64,000 nucleotides of DNA from Streptacidiphilus rugosus AM-16. Its GTDB lineage: Bacteria > Actinomycetota > Actinomycetes > Streptomycetales > Streptomycetaceae. A program made the translations under genes and the position numbers. Location of the stretch: the NCBI RefSeq assembly GCF_000744655.1, contig NZ_JQMJ01000004.1, forward strand, positions 4,526,001 through 4,590,000. The letters are read 5' to 3'. Shown piece after piece: positions 55,561-64,000 of this stretch (the stretch's first letter is position 1; each line of letters begins with the position of its first letter). The notes under the pieces are model-generated. The model was not told where the DNA came from and did no database searches. It saw only the letters and a program-made list of their open reading frames with translations.

Positions 55561-56757
55561 TCAGCCCGCGCTGTCGACGATCAGATGAGGGACGAAACGG
55601 GCGTACTCGTCCGTGACGAGTCCGGCCGACTCCCTGATGCCCAGGCCCGCCGGCTCACCGTCGACGACCCAGGCCCCGAGAACGGTGCGGTTGCCTTCGA
55701 AGTCGGGCAGCGGAGCGAACTCCTGCCAGCAGTACCGCTCCCCCGGATCGAGCGGAACGGGCCCCGGCGCACCGTCGGCCCCGCCGATCAGCACGCCCGC
55801 ACCCTCGCGGCCGAGCAGGGGCTTGGCCACGTACCGACGCATCGGGCCCGGCCCGTCCAGCCGGGCGGGCAGCAGGTTCGGGTGGCCCGGGTTGAGCTCC
55901 CACAGGACGGCCAGCAGCGCCTTGTTGGAGAGCAGCATCTTCCACGGCGGTTCGATCCAGCAGGTGCCCCCGGTACCGCCACCCAGGTCGGCGGTGTCGA
56001 TGACGTGCCCGCCGAAGGCGTCGCTCGCCAGCCACTCCCAGGGGTAGAGCTTGAAGACCGTGCGCATGAAGCGCAGCTGCTCGTCCACGAAGCGGCCGGA
56101 GAGCGAGTCCCAGCCGATGTCCTCGACCGCGATCGGCACCGTGGTCAGGCCCGCCTGCTGCGCCGTCTCCAGGAGGTAGGCGCAGGTCAGCTGGTCCTCG
56201 CCGAGCGCGTCGGCACTGGAGTGGGCGAAGTGGACCGGGCCGGGCGCGAGCAAGGCGGCCTGGCGGCGCCAGGCGTCGACGAGGCGCTCGTGCAGCGAGT
56301 TCCACTGGTCCGCGCCGGGAAAGCGGTCCTCCATCCAGAACCACTGCGGCCCGGCGGCCTCCAGCAGGCTGGTCGGGGTGTCCGCGTTGTACTCGAGCAG
56401 CTTGGCCGGGCCGGTGCCGTCGTAGCGCAGGTCGAAGCGGCCGTAGAGGCTGGGCTGCTCGTCCCTGCGCCGCCAGGAGCGGCGCACCAGGGCGGCCAGG
56501 GTGGGATCGGTGATGCCGAGCTCGCCGAGGCGGTTCTGCTCGACGATGTGGTCGGCCGCCTGGAGGCAGAGCTCGTGCAGCTCGGCGACGGTCTCCTCCA
56601 GCGCCTCGACCTCGGGCAGCGTGAAGGAGTAGTAGGCGGACTCGTCCCAGTAGGGGCGCAGGCTGTCGTCGGGGAAGCGGGTGAGCGGGTAGACGAGACC
56701 CTGCTCCTCGACGATCCGCTGCCAGTCGGGGCGCGGGGTGATCGTGTGGCGTCGCAT
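55561..56757 (-). CDS. Glutathionylspermidine synthase-like ATP-grasp protein
   Basis: A 398-residue protein with the ATP-grasp fold of the glutathionylspermidine synthase C-domain, like E. coli YgiC. Seen: FDLRYDGTGPAKLLEYNADTP, VAKPLLGREGAGV, and YCWQEFAPLPDF. Probably forms an amide bond, partner substrate unknown. Followed upstream by a lipoprotein gene, as YgiC pairs with YgiB. Confidence 0.85.
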   Translation of the reverse strand: MRRHTITPRPDWQRIVEEQGLVYPLTRFPDDSLRPYWDESAYYSFTLPEVEALEETVAELHELCLQAADHIVEQNRLGELGITDPTLAALVRRSWRRRDEQPSLYGRFDLRYDGTGPAKLLEYNADTPTSLLEAAGPQWFWMEDRFPGADQWNSLHERLVDAWRRQAALLAPGPVHFAHSSADALGEDQLTCAYLLETAQQAGLTTVPIAVEDIGWDSLSGRFVDEQLRFMRTVFKLYPWEWLASDAFGGHVIDTADLGGGTGGTCWIEPPWKMLLSNKALLAVLWELNPGHPNLLPARLDGPGPMRRYVAKPLLGREGAGVLIGGADGAPGPVPLDPGERYCWQEFAPLPDFEGNRTVLGAWVVDGEPAGLGIRESAGLVTDEYARFVPHLIVDSAG

Positions 56758-56766
56758 GACGGGCGC

Positions 56767-57135
56767 TCAGCCGCCGTGCGAGCCGGAGCCGTGACCGCCC
56801 AGGCCGCCACGGGTGACACCGTGACCGGTGCCGTCGTTGCTGCCGGTGCCGCCGCGGGAACCGCTGCCGCGGTAGGAGCGGTGGTATCCCCCCACGTGGC
56901 TGGTGGAGCTGGAACCGGACTCGTACCACTGGTAGCGGTCGGTGTCTGCCCAGCCGCGGCCGGGGGTGTTGTCGCAGTACTTGTCCGCGACGGTCTTGTA
57001 GTTCGTGGTGTCCACGCAGCGCTCGTCGGGGCTGCTGTCGCAGGAGGTGAGCGAGAGCGCGAGCGCGCCGACCACGCCGAGGGCGACGCCGCCCGACCTC
57101 ATGCGTCGGGGTCCGCCTGAGCCGCTGCCTGCCAT
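56767..57135 (-). CDS. Lipoprotein (YgiB-like partner)
   Basis: A 122-residue lipoprotein with lipobox LSLTSC near residue 32, a short Cys-containing domain (CVDTTNYKTVADKYC) and a Gly/Ser/His-rich C-terminus. It ends 9 bp before the ATP-grasp gene. The pair resembles YgiB-YgiC by arrangement, not by clear sequence. Confidence 0.7.
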   Translation of the reverse strand: MAGSGSGGPRRMRSGGVALGVVGALALSLTSCDSSPDERCVDTTNYKTVADKYCDNTPGRGWADTDRYQWYESGSSSTSHVGGYHRSYRGSGSRGGTGSNDGTGHGVTRGGLGGHGSGSHGG

Positions 57136-57164
57136 GTAAGAACCCTTACCTCTTGCTTACCTGT

Positions 57165-57197
57165 CGGGGACGGCGGCGATCCTATCCGCCGTCCCCG
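57165..57197. terminator. Terminator hairpin after the SDR
   Basis: Perfect 12-bp stem CGGGGACGGCGG (57165-57176) with 57186-57197. Ends the GlnA3-like/ALDH/SDR operon. Confidence 0.8.
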
Positions 57198-57224
57198 CAG
57201 GAGCGGGCTCAGGGCTGCCGACGA

Positions 57225-58034
57225 TTACACGGGCGTGACATACGCGCCCGAGATGCCGCCGTCCACCAGGAACTCGCTCGCCGTGATGAAGGCCGAGTCG
57301 TCGCTCGCGAGGAAGGCGACCGCGGCCGCGATCTCCTCAGGATGGGCGAAGCGGCCGACCGGAATGTGCACCAGGCGGCGCGCGGCGCGCTCCGGGTCCT
57401 TGGCGAACAGCTCCTGCAGCAGCGGGGTGTTCACCGGCCCCGGGCAGAGCGCGTTGACGCGGATCCCCTCGCGGGCGAACTGCACGCCCAGCTCGCGCGA
57501 CATGGCCAGCACCCCGCCCTTGGAAGCGGTGTAGGAGATCTGCGAGGTGGCCGCGCCCATCTTCGCGACGAAGCTGGCGGTGTTGATGATCGAGCCCTTG
57601 CCCTGCTGCTGCATGTACGGCAGCGCCGCCTTGCAGCACAGGTAGACGGAGGTGAGGTTGACCTCCTGGACCCGGCGCCAGGCGTCTAGGCCGGTGGTGA
57701 GGATCGAGTCGTCGTCGGGCGGCGAGATGCCGGCGTTGTTGAAGGCGACGTCGACACTGCCGTAGGTGTCGAACGCGGCCTTGAACAGCGCGTCGACCTG
57801 CTCGGCGTCGGTGACGTCGACCTTGACGAAGAGCCCGCCGACCTCCTCGGCGGCGGCCTTGCCCGCCGTCTCGTCGACGTCGGCGCAGACGACGTTCGCG
57901 CCCTCGGCCGCCAGACGGCGGGCGGTGGCCAGGCCGATGCCGGAGCCGGCGCCGGTGATCACGGCGGTGCGGCCGACCAGGCGGCGGCAGACGGCCTCTT
58001 CCTGCGGGGCCTTGCCCTGGGATGCTTCGGTCAC
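57225..58034 (-). CDS. Short-chain dehydrogenase (glucose-1-dehydrogenase/FabG-like)
   Basis: A 269-residue classical SDR: TGAGSGIG, NNAGISPP, catalytic Tyr-Lys in YTASKGG, and PGPVNTPL. Third gene of the GlnA3-like operon, six bp after the aldehyde dehydrogenase. In related clusters an SDR accompanies polyamine or amino-alcohol breakdown. The start is GTG. Confidence 0.88.
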   Translation of the reverse strand: MTEASQGKAPQEEAVCRRLVGRTAVITGAGSGIGLATARRLAAEGANVVCADVDETAGKAAAEEVGGLFVKVDVTDAEQVDALFKAAFDTYGSVDVAFNNAGISPPDDDSILTTGLDAWRRVQEVNLTSVYLCCKAALPYMQQQGKGSIINTASFVAKMGAATSQISYTASKGGVLAMSRELGVQFAREGIRVNALCPGPVNTPLLQELFAKDPERAARRLVHIPVGRFAHPEEIAAAVAFLASDDSAFITASEFLVDGGISGAYVTPV

Positions 58035-58040
58035 GGCTCT

Positions 58041-59456
58041 CTACTCCTCGGTGCTGATGAAGACGTTCTTGGTCTCGGTGAAGTGCGCGAGGGCCTCCGG
58101 GCCCAGCTCGCGGCCCAGGCCCGACTCGCCGAAGCCGCCGAAGGGCGTCCAGTAGCGGACTGAGCTGTGCGAGTTGACGGAGAGGTTGCCCGCGTTGACA
58201 CCCCTGGCCATCCGCAGCGCCCGGCCCACGTCGCGGGTCCACAACGAGCCGGACAGGCCGTAGCGGGTGGCGTTGGCCAGACGCAGCGCGTCGGCCTCGT
58301 CGGTGAAGGGCAGTACCACGGCGACCGGGCCGAAGATCTCCTCGGTGGCCACCCTGCTGCCGGGATCCTCGGGCGCGAGCAGCGTCGGCGCCTGCCAGAA
58401 GCCGGGGCCCTCCGGTGCGGTGCCGCGGGCGAGCACCGGCACGTCGTCCGTCAGGTAGGAACGGACGCGATCGCGCTGGAGGGCGGAGATGAGCGGACCC
58501 ATCTCGGTCGCCGCGTCGCGCGGGTCGCCGACCCTGACCGCCTCGATCGCGGGGGCGACCAGGGCCAGGAACTCGTCGTAGACCTCGCGCTGGACCAGGA
58601 TCCTGGTGCGGGCGCAGCAGTCCTGGCCGCTGTTGTCGAGGAAGGACATCGGCGCCGCGGCGGCGGCCCGCTGCAGGTCGGCGTCGGCGAAGACGATGTT
58701 CGGGCTCTTGCCGCCGAGTTCCAGGGTGACCCGCTTCAGCTGCGACGCGCAGCGGGACATGATCTGCTTGCCGACCGCCGTGGAACCGGTGAAGACGATC
58801 TTCCTGACCCCGGGGTGGTCGACCAGCGCCTGCCCGGTGATCCGGCCGTGACCCGGCAGCACCTGGAAGAGGCCTTCGGGGAGCCCGGCGGCCAGGGCGA
58901 TCTCCTGGAGCAGCTGCGCGGTCAGCGGGGTGGTCTCGGCGGGCTTGAGCAGGACCGCGTTGCCGGCGGCGAGCGCGGGGGCGAAGCCCCAGGCGGCGAT
59001 CGGCATCGGGAAGTTCCACGGCGCGATGACGCCGACGACGCCGAGCGGCTCGTGGAAGGTGACGTCCAGGCCGCCGGCGACCGGGATCTGCCGGCCCATC
59101 AGCCGCTCGACCCCGCCGGCGGCGTACTCGAGCAGGTCGCGGGCATTGCCCGCCTCCCAGCGGGCGTTGCCGAGGGTGTGGCCCGCCTCGGCGACCTCCA
59201 GGTCGGCGAGTTCGTCCAGGCGCGCGTCGACGCCGTCGGCGAAGCGGCGCAGCAGCCGGGCCCGGTCGCCGGGGGCGAGCGCGGCCCAGCCCTGCTGGGC
59301 CTTGGCGGCGCGTTCGACCGCCGCGTCCACCTGTTCGGGTGAAACGGTCGGAACTTCCGCCACCAGCTCCTCGGTGGCGGGGTTCAACACCCGCAGGGAG
59401 TCGGGGAGATCCGTGAGTTCGGAGAGTTCGGGCAGTTCGGGCATCGGGCGGCTCAC
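58041..59456 (-). CDS. Aldehyde dehydrogenase (PuuC-like)
   Basis: A 471-residue NAD(P) aldehyde dehydrogenase. Seen: APWNFPMP, FTGSTAVGK, LELGGKSPN with the catalytic Glu, and the nucleophile Cys in SGQDCCARTR. Likely oxidises an omega-aminoaldehyde or gamma-glutamyl-aminobutyraldehyde. GTG 59456 overlaps the GlnA3-like stop (GTGA); ATG 59444 is the alternative. Confidence 0.9.
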   Translation of the reverse strand: MSRPMPELPELSELTDLPDSLRVLNPATEELVAEVPTVSPEQVDAAVERAAKAQQGWAALAPGDRARLLRRFADGVDARLDELADLEVAEAGHTLGNARWEAGNARDLLEYAAGGVERLMGRQIPVAGGLDVTFHEPLGVVGVIAPWNFPMPIAAWGFAPALAAGNAVLLKPAETTPLTAQLLQEIALAAGLPEGLFQVLPGHGRITGQALVDHPGVRKIVFTGSTAVGKQIMSRCASQLKRVTLELGGKSPNIVFADADLQRAAAAAPMSFLDNSGQDCCARTRILVQREVYDEFLALVAPAIEAVRVGDPRDAATEMGPLISALQRDRVRSYLTDDVPVLARGTAPEGPGFWQAPTLLAPEDPGSRVATEEIFGPVAVVLPFTDEADALRLANATRYGLSGSLWTRDVGRALRMARGVNAGNLSVNSHSSVRYWTPFGGFGESGLGRELGPEALAHFTETKNVFISTEE

Positions 59457-60826
59457 ATGCGCTCGAAGGAGCGGAATCGCTCCCAGTCGGTGACGGCGGT
59501 GTCGTAGGCGTCCTGCTCGACCTGGGCCATCGTCAGGTAGTGCTGGACGACGTCGGGGCCGAAGGCGGCCTTGGCCAGATCGCTGGCGGCCCACAGCTCG
59601 GCGGCCTCGCGCAGCGTGGTCGGCAGGTGGGCGTAGTCGCCCGCGTAGGCGTTGCCCGCGCAGGCCTCGGGCAGCTCGAGGCGATGCTCTATGCCGTGCA
59701 GCCCGGCGGCGATCATGCCCGCGACGGCGAGGTAGGGGTTGACGTCCCCGCCCGGCGCGCGGTTCTCGAAGCGCAGCGAGGGGCCGTGCCCCACGACGCG
59801 GAGCGAGCAGGTGCGGTTGTCACGCCCCCAGGCGACGGCGGTGGGCGCGAAGGATCCGGGGCGGAACCGCTTGTAGGAGTTGATGTTGGGGGCGTAGAGC
59901 AGGGTCAGCTCGCGCATCGCCGCGAGCTGACCGGCGAGGAAGTGCCGCATCAGTTCGGACATGTGCCCGTGCTCGTCGGCGAAGGCGGGCCGGCCCTCGG
60001 CGTCGCGCAGCGAGAGGTGGACGTGGCAGCTGTTGCCCTCGCGCTCGTTGTACTTCGCCATGAAGGTGAGCGCCATGCCCTCCTGGGAGGCGATCTCCTT
60101 GGCGCCGGTCTTGTAGACGCTGTGCTGGTCGCAGGTGGTCAGCGCCTGGTCGTAGCGGAAGGCGATCTCGTGCTGGCCGAGGTTGCACTCGCCCTTGGCG
60201 GACTCGACGACCAGTCCGGCGGCGCCCATCTCGTTGCGGATGCGGGCCAGCAGCGGCTCGATCCTGGCGGTGGCCAGGAGGGAGTAGTCGGCGTTGTACT
60301 GGTTGGCCGGGGTGAGCCCGCGGTAGCCGCGGTCCCAGGCCTGCTCGTAGGTGTCGCGGAAGACGATGAACTCGAGCTCGGTCCCGGCCCAGGCGGTCAG
60401 ACCCAGCTCGGCGAGGCGGTCCAGCTGCTGCCGCAGGATCTGGCGCGGCGAGGCGGCGACGGGCGAGCCGTCCTCCCAGGCCAGGTCGGCGGTGACGAGC
60501 GCGGTACCGGGCTGCCAGGGCACCAGGCGCAGCGTGTCGAAGTCGGGGAGCAGGGCGAAGTCGCCGTAGCCGCTCTCCCAGGAGGCCATGGCGTAGCCGT
60601 CGACGGTGTTGAGCTCCACGTCCACGGCGAGCAGGTAGGCGCAGCCCTCGGTGCCGTGTGCGACGACCTCGTCGAGGAAGTGGCCGGCCGCGAAGCGCTT
60701 GCCCTGGAGCCTGCCCTGCATGTCCGTGAAGGCCAGGGCTACGGTGTGGATCTCTCCTGACGCGACCAGGTCGCGCAGCGCGTCGAGGGTCAGCCGCCCT
60801 CGGGGGGCGGGCGCTTGTGAAGTCAT
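59453..60826 (-). CDS. Glutamine synthetase-like (gamma-glutamylpolyamine synthetase, GlnA3 type)
   Basis: A 457-residue GS-fold ligase. Seen: metal and substrate motifs TELEFIVF, KGECNLGQHEI, GNSCHVHLSL, and RFRPGSFAPTAVAWGRDNR. It lacks the adenylylation site of GlnA. GlnA3 of Streptomyces gamma-glutamylates putrescine and other polyamines; the aldehyde dehydrogenase and PuuD-like neighbours support this role. Divergent from a GntR regulator. Confidence 0.88.
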   Translation of the reverse strand: MTSQAPAPRGRLTLDALRDLVASGEIHTVALAFTDMQGRLQGKRFAAGHFLDEVVAHGTEGCAYLLAVDVELNTVDGYAMASWESGYGDFALLPDFDTLRLVPWQPGTALVTADLAWEDGSPVAASPRQILRQQLDRLAELGLTAWAGTELEFIVFRDTYEQAWDRGYRGLTPANQYNADYSLLATARIEPLLARIRNEMGAAGLVVESAKGECNLGQHEIAFRYDQALTTCDQHSVYKTGAKEIASQEGMALTFMAKYNEREGNSCHVHLSLRDAEGRPAFADEHGHMSELMRHFLAGQLAAMRELTLLYAPNINSYKRFRPGSFAPTAVAWGRDNRTCSLRVVGHGPSLRFENRAPGGDVNPYLAVAGMIAAGLHGIEHRLELPEACAGNAYAGDYAHLPTTLREAAELWAASDLAKAAFGPDVVQHYLTMAQVEQDAYDTAVTDWERFRSFERM

Positions 60827-60871
60827 GGGTAGTGCCTCCGGGTGCATCTGGACCGGGTCGGGCGCTTTAAA

Positions 60872-60889
60872 GGTATGGCCTTGTACCAT
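60872..60889. promoter_or_regulatory. GntR operator candidate
   Basis: Between the GlnA3-like and GntR genes, ATGG-N7-CCAT and overlapping GGTA-N8-TACC form a compact palindrome, a TTGTACCA-like FadR/GntR site. Confidence 0.55.
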
Positions 60890-60908
60890 TGGAAGGGAAG
60901 GGGGTGCC

Positions 60909-61697
60909 ATGATCGAAAATGGCGCGTCGGACGAGGCCGCGGCGGGTGCGCACCCGGACGCGGTCCCAGGCGCCGACCCGTACGCCGCCGTGCTGCGTCC
61001 CGTTCGTTCAGGGAACACCTTCGAGGAGACCGTGCAGAAGGTGCTGCAGCTGGTCCGGCTGGGCCTGGTCCCGGTCGGCGAGCGGCTGCCGCCCGAGCGC
61101 GAGCTGGCCGAACGGCTGCAGATCAGCCGGGTGACGCTGCGTGAGGCGCTGAAGGTGCTGCAGGACGCGGGCGTGCTGGAGGTCCGGCGCGGCCGGTACG
61201 GCGGCGCCTTCGTGCTGGCCCCGGCCCCCGCGCCGACCGCCGCCGACCGCGGCGAGGAGCTGCGCCGCCGCGCCGTGGAGCTGGGCGACCGCCTGGAGGA
61301 CACCCTGCTATTCCGTGAGGTGCTGGAGGTCGGCGCGGCCGAGCTGTGCGCGGCGCGCCCGCCGACCGGCGCCGAGGCCGAGCGGCTGCGCGAGCTGCTC
61401 GCCGCCACCGGCAGCGCGTCGCTGGAGGAGTACCGGCGGCTCGACACCCTGCTGCACCTGGCCGTCGCCGAGCTCAGCGGCTCCGCGTCGGTCGCGGCCC
61501 AGTACGCGGCGGTCCGCGCCACCGTGAACGACCTGCTGGACTGCATACCGCTGCTCCCGCCCAACCTGCACCACTCGCAGCGCCAGCACGAGGAACTGGT
61601 CGAGGCCATCCTGACCGGCGACCAGGACCGCGCCCGCACGGCCATGCGCCAGCACCTCGCCGGCACGGCGGCCCTGCTCCGCGGCTTCCTCGCCTGA
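60909..61697 (+). CDS. FadR-type GntR regulator
   Basis: A 262-residue GntR regulator of the FadR subfamily: winged helix LPPERELAERLQISRVTLRE, then FCD ligand domain with metal-type His (HLAVAELSG, RQHEELVEAI, RTAMRQHL). Probably controls the divergent polyamine operon, like EpuRI near GlnA3. Confidence 0.87.
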   Translation: MIENGASDEAAAGAHPDAVPGADPYAAVLRPVRSGNTFEETVQKVLQLVRLGLVPVGERLPPERELAERLQISRVTLREALKVLQDAGVLEVRRGRYGGAFVLAPAPAPTAADRGEELRRRAVELGDRLEDTLLFREVLEVGAAELCAARPPTGAEAERLRELLAATGSASLEEYRRLDTLLHLAVAELSGSASVAAQYAAVRATVNDLLDCIPLLPPNLHHSQRQHEELVEAILTGDQDRARTAMRQHLAGTAALLRGFLA

Positions 61698-61794
61698 CGA
61701 CGCACCCCCGCCCACGCTCCCGGCCACCGACCCGACCCGCCAGCCCGACCCGACCGAGCCCGACCCGCGCCACACCGACCCCGGAGGTCCGCCC

Positions 61795-62517
61795 GTGCCC
61801 CGCCCGCTGATCGGCATCACCACCTACGTCGCGCCCGCGAGCTGGGGAGTCTGGCGGGACACGCCCGCCGACCTGGTGCCGCGCCGCTACCCCGCGTTCG
61901 TGCAGTCGGGCGGCGGCCTCGCGACGCTGCTGCCGCCGGACGACCACCCCGCCGCCGCGGCGGAGGCCGTCGCCCGGCTGGACGGCCTGATCATCGCGGG
62001 CGGCCCGGACGTGGCCCCCGACCGCTACGGCGCGCCCGCCCATCCGCACACCCAGATCCCCACCCCCGAGTCACGCGTCCGCGACGCCTGGGAGCTGGCC
62101 TGCATCGACGCCGCACTCGACCGCGGACTGCCGCTGCTCGGCGTCTGCCGCGGCATGCAGCTGCTCAACATCGCCCTCGGCGGTGACCTGACACAGCATC
62201 TGCCCGACCTGCTGAACGGCAGCCTGGAGCACTCGCCGGTCCCCGGCGTCTACGGTCGGCACGCCGTCACCGCGCTGCCCGACACCCGGACCGCGGCGAT
62301 CCTCGGCACCGAGAAGCTCGACGTGCCGACCTACCACCACCAGGGCGTCGCCAGGCTCGGCCGCGGTCTGCGCGCCTCCGCGCACGCCTTCGACGGCACG
62401 GTCGAGGCCGTGGAGGGCGAGGGCCCCGGCTTCCTGCTCGCGGTCCAGTGGCACCCGGAGCAGGGCGACGACTTCCGGCTGGCCCGGGCCCTGGTGGACG
62501 CGGCGGCCGCGAACTGA
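61795..62517 (+). CDS. Class I glutamine amidotransferase-like hydrolase (PuuD-like)
   Basis: A 240-residue hydrolase: nucleophile Cys in GVCRGMQLLNI and His-Glu in VQWHPEQGDD. PuuD releases GABA or the amine from gamma-glutamyl-GABA, completing the pathway begun by the GlnA3-like ligase. GTG start behind GGAGG. Confidence 0.9.
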   Translation: MPRPLIGITTYVAPASWGVWRDTPADLVPRRYPAFVQSGGGLATLLPPDDHPAAAAEAVARLDGLIIAGGPDVAPDRYGAPAHPHTQIPTPESRVRDAWELACIDAALDRGLPLLGVCRGMQLLNIALGGDLTQHLPDLLNGSLEHSPVPGVYGRHAVTALPDTRTAAILGTEKLDVPTYHHQGVARLGRGLRASAHAFDGTVEAVEGEGPGFLLAVQWHPEQGDDFRLARALVDAAAAN

Positions 62518-62601
62518 GGGGTAAGGGGCACGCCGCTCCGCTGCGCGCGAACAACGCGTGATCCCCTGGTCGCGACCGTGCCTCTTGGCGAGACTGACCG
62601 C

Positions 62602-64000
62602 ATGCCAACCGATGAAACGCAGCGTCCCTCACTCTTCCACGACCTGGATGACTTCCTCGCTGTCCCCCGCGTCTCCGGCCTCGCCCTGTCGCCGGACGGG
62701 TCGCGCCTGGTGACCACCGTCGCCGAACTCGCCTCGGACCGCACCCGGTTCATCTCCGCGCTCTGGGAGCTCGACCCCCAGGGCGTCCGGCCGGCCCGCC
62801 GGCTCACCCGGTCCGGCAAGGGCGAGTCCGCGCCCGCCTTCCGGGCCGACGGCACCCTGCTCTTCGTGTCCGCGCGCCCGGAGGCCGACCCGGCCAAGGG
62901 CGAGCCGGAGGCGAAGGACGCGGCGCTGTGGGCGCTGCCCACCGGCGGCGGCGAGGCGCAGCGGGTGCTCAGCCGCCCCGGCGGCGTCGGCGGCTACGTC
63001 GCCGCGCGCGCCTCGGACCGGCTCGCGTTCACCTCGGCCCTGCTCCCGGGCGCCGAGGACACCGAGGCGGACACGAAGCTGCGCACCGCCCGCGAGGAGG
63101 CCAAGGTCAGCGCGCTGCTGCACGAGGGCAACTCCCTGGTGCGGTACTGGGACCAGGATCTGGGACCGGACATCCCGCACGTCTACTCCGTCGCGGGCGA
63201 GACCGAAGGGCTGACCGCCGCCGCGGCCCAGGCCGTCGACTGCGGCGTCAGCGACCCGATGGAGTCCGCCACCGCGGTCTCCCCCGACGGCACGCTGATC
63301 GCCTACTCGGTCCTCGTCGGCGCGGAGAGCGGCGACTTCCGCGACGCCGTCGTGGTCGTCGACGCCGCGACGGGCAAACAGCTGCGCCGGATCGAGGCGG
63401 CCGACGCCGAGTTCGGCGCGCCGGTCTTCACCGCCGACTCGCGCTCGGTGATCGTCCATCGCCAGAGCGTGGGCGACTGGGAGCAGAGCTCGGCCACCAC
63501 GCTCTGGCTGGTCTCCGCCACCGACGAGCAGGACACCGGTCACGACCTGCTCCCCGACTTCGACAACTGGCCGCTCACCGCCGTCGTCTCGCCCGTCGAG
63601 GGCGCCCCCGTCGTCTTCTTCGTCGCGGACGAGCGCGGCCACTCCCCCGTCTTCCGCCTCGACACCGCCGACGGCACGGTCACCCGGCTCACCGCCTCCG
63701 GCGCCTACACCGACGTCGTGGTCTCCCCCGACGGCGAGACGCTGTACGCGCTCCGCAACGGCATCGACAGCCCGCCCGCCCCGGTGCGCCTCGACGCGCG
63801 TCGCGCGGACCAGAGCGAGCCGGTCGCCCTGCCCGCCCCCGGCTCCGTCGGCACGCTCCCGGGCCGGCTGACCGAGGTGCACACCACCGCCGAGGACGGC
63901 ACCGCGCTGCGCGCCTGGCTGGTGCTGCCCGAGGGCGCCTCCGCCGAGCGGCCTGCCCCGTTCCTGCTCTGGGTGCACGGCGGCCCGCAGGGCAGCTGGA
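62602..64000 (+). CDS. S9-family serine peptidase (partial)
   Basis: First about 466 codons of a prolyl-oligopeptidase/S9 protein, cut by the window end. Visible: beta-propeller repeats (VSPDGTLIAYSV, VSPDGETLYAL) and the start of the alpha/beta-hydrolase domain, ending HGGPQGSW, the oxyanion-hole HGGP motif. The catalytic GxSxGG lies beyond the window. No signal peptide. Ribosome site is weak. Confidence 0.88.
   Translation, partial: MPTDETQRPSLFHDLDDFLAVPRVSGLALSPDGSRLVTTVAELASDRTRFISALWELDPQGVRPARRLTRSGKGESAPAFRADGTLLFVSARPEADPAKGEPEAKDAALWALPTGGGEAQRVLSRPGGVGGYVAARASDRLAFTSALLPGAEDTEADTKLRTAREEAKVSALLHEGNSLVRYWDQDLGPDIPHVYSVAGETEGLTAAAAQAVDCGVSDPMESATAVSPDGTLIAYSVLVGAESGDFRDAVVVVDAATGKQLRRIEAADAEFGAPVFTADSRSVIVHRQSVGDWEQSSATTLWLVSATDEQDTGHDLLPDFDNWPLTAVVSPVEGAPVVFFVADERGHSPVFRLDTADGTVTRLTASGAYTDVVVSPDGETLYALRNGIDSPPAPVRLDARRADQSEPVALPAPGSVGTLPGRLTEVHTTAEDGTALRAWLVLPEGASAERPAPFLLWVHGGPQGSW

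Overview
The window is high-GC DNA with the codon use, gene families and intergenic style of a Streptomycetaceae chromosome (Streptomyces, Kitasatospora, Streptacidiphilus or close kin). Supporting features are DUF1707, DUF1844, DUF2510 and SseB-type proteins, a single-cluster argCJBDR, an infC-rpmI-rplT operon with a long acidic IF3 tail, GlnA3-like polyamine genes, frequent GTG starts and 4-bp ATGA/GTGA overlaps. There is no rRNA, canonical tRNA, CRISPR array, insertion sequence or replication origin.

Left part (1-13 kb): metNI with a very small Cys-codon-rich leader; a GNAT gene; an FAD monooxygenase whose 3' end is duplicated; an NmrA-like gene; then an unusual metal-linked locus. That locus is a coupled operon (GDH-like dehydrogenase, fumarase/aspartase-type lyase, JAMM-like protein, FmdE protein with a His-rich tail) divergent from a MarR regulator and a NiCoT nickel/cobalt permease. 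Two near-identical 22-bp sites suggest one regulator controls both sides. Next (12-31 kb) come a stand-alone sigma region-4 protein, PlsC, argH, a methionine gamma-lyase-like gene with an Lrp regulator, a P450, the argCJBDR operon with a readable promoter and ARG box, a cyclophilin, 3-hydroxyacyl-CoA dehydrogenase, and several very small membrane proteins.

Middle part (31-39 kb) is the most striking. It holds a Ro60/Rsr (TROVE-vWA) gene, an RLIG1-type RNA ligase, a NUDIX gene, a conserved protein of unknown function, and a set of structured non-coding RNAs. Three are Y RNAs of the YrlA kind carrying a tRNA-like module in circularly permuted order (T-arm, acceptor 3' strand, acceptor 5' strand, D-arm). 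One is a short Y RNA lacking that module. Two further permuted tRNA-like RNAs keep an encoded ACCA or TCCA between the acceptor strands and keep a pairable anticodon stem. One is an 82-nt tRNA-Tyr-like RNA in normal order. Together this looks like an RNA-quality-control or RNA-repair island in which a Ro60 protein, several Y/tRNA-like RNAs and an RNA ligase act together.

Right part (39-64 kb) is more ordinary: methyltransferase, ketopantoate reductase-like protein, HipA-like kinase with a MarR gene, pheST, a PAS histidine kinase, a TrmH-type methyltransferase, the IF3-L35-L20 operon (apparent AUC start and upstream attenuator), a PLP amino-acid deaminase/aldolase-like gene, a YgiC/YgiB-like pair, a polyamine or gamma-glutamyl-amine catabolic cluster (GlnA3-like, aldehyde dehydrogenase, SDR, GntR regulator, PuuD-like hydrolase) and the start of an S9 peptidase cut by the window edge. 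Three copies of an interspersed inverted-repeat element lie in intergenic regions at about 2.1, 42.9 and 46.8 kb.
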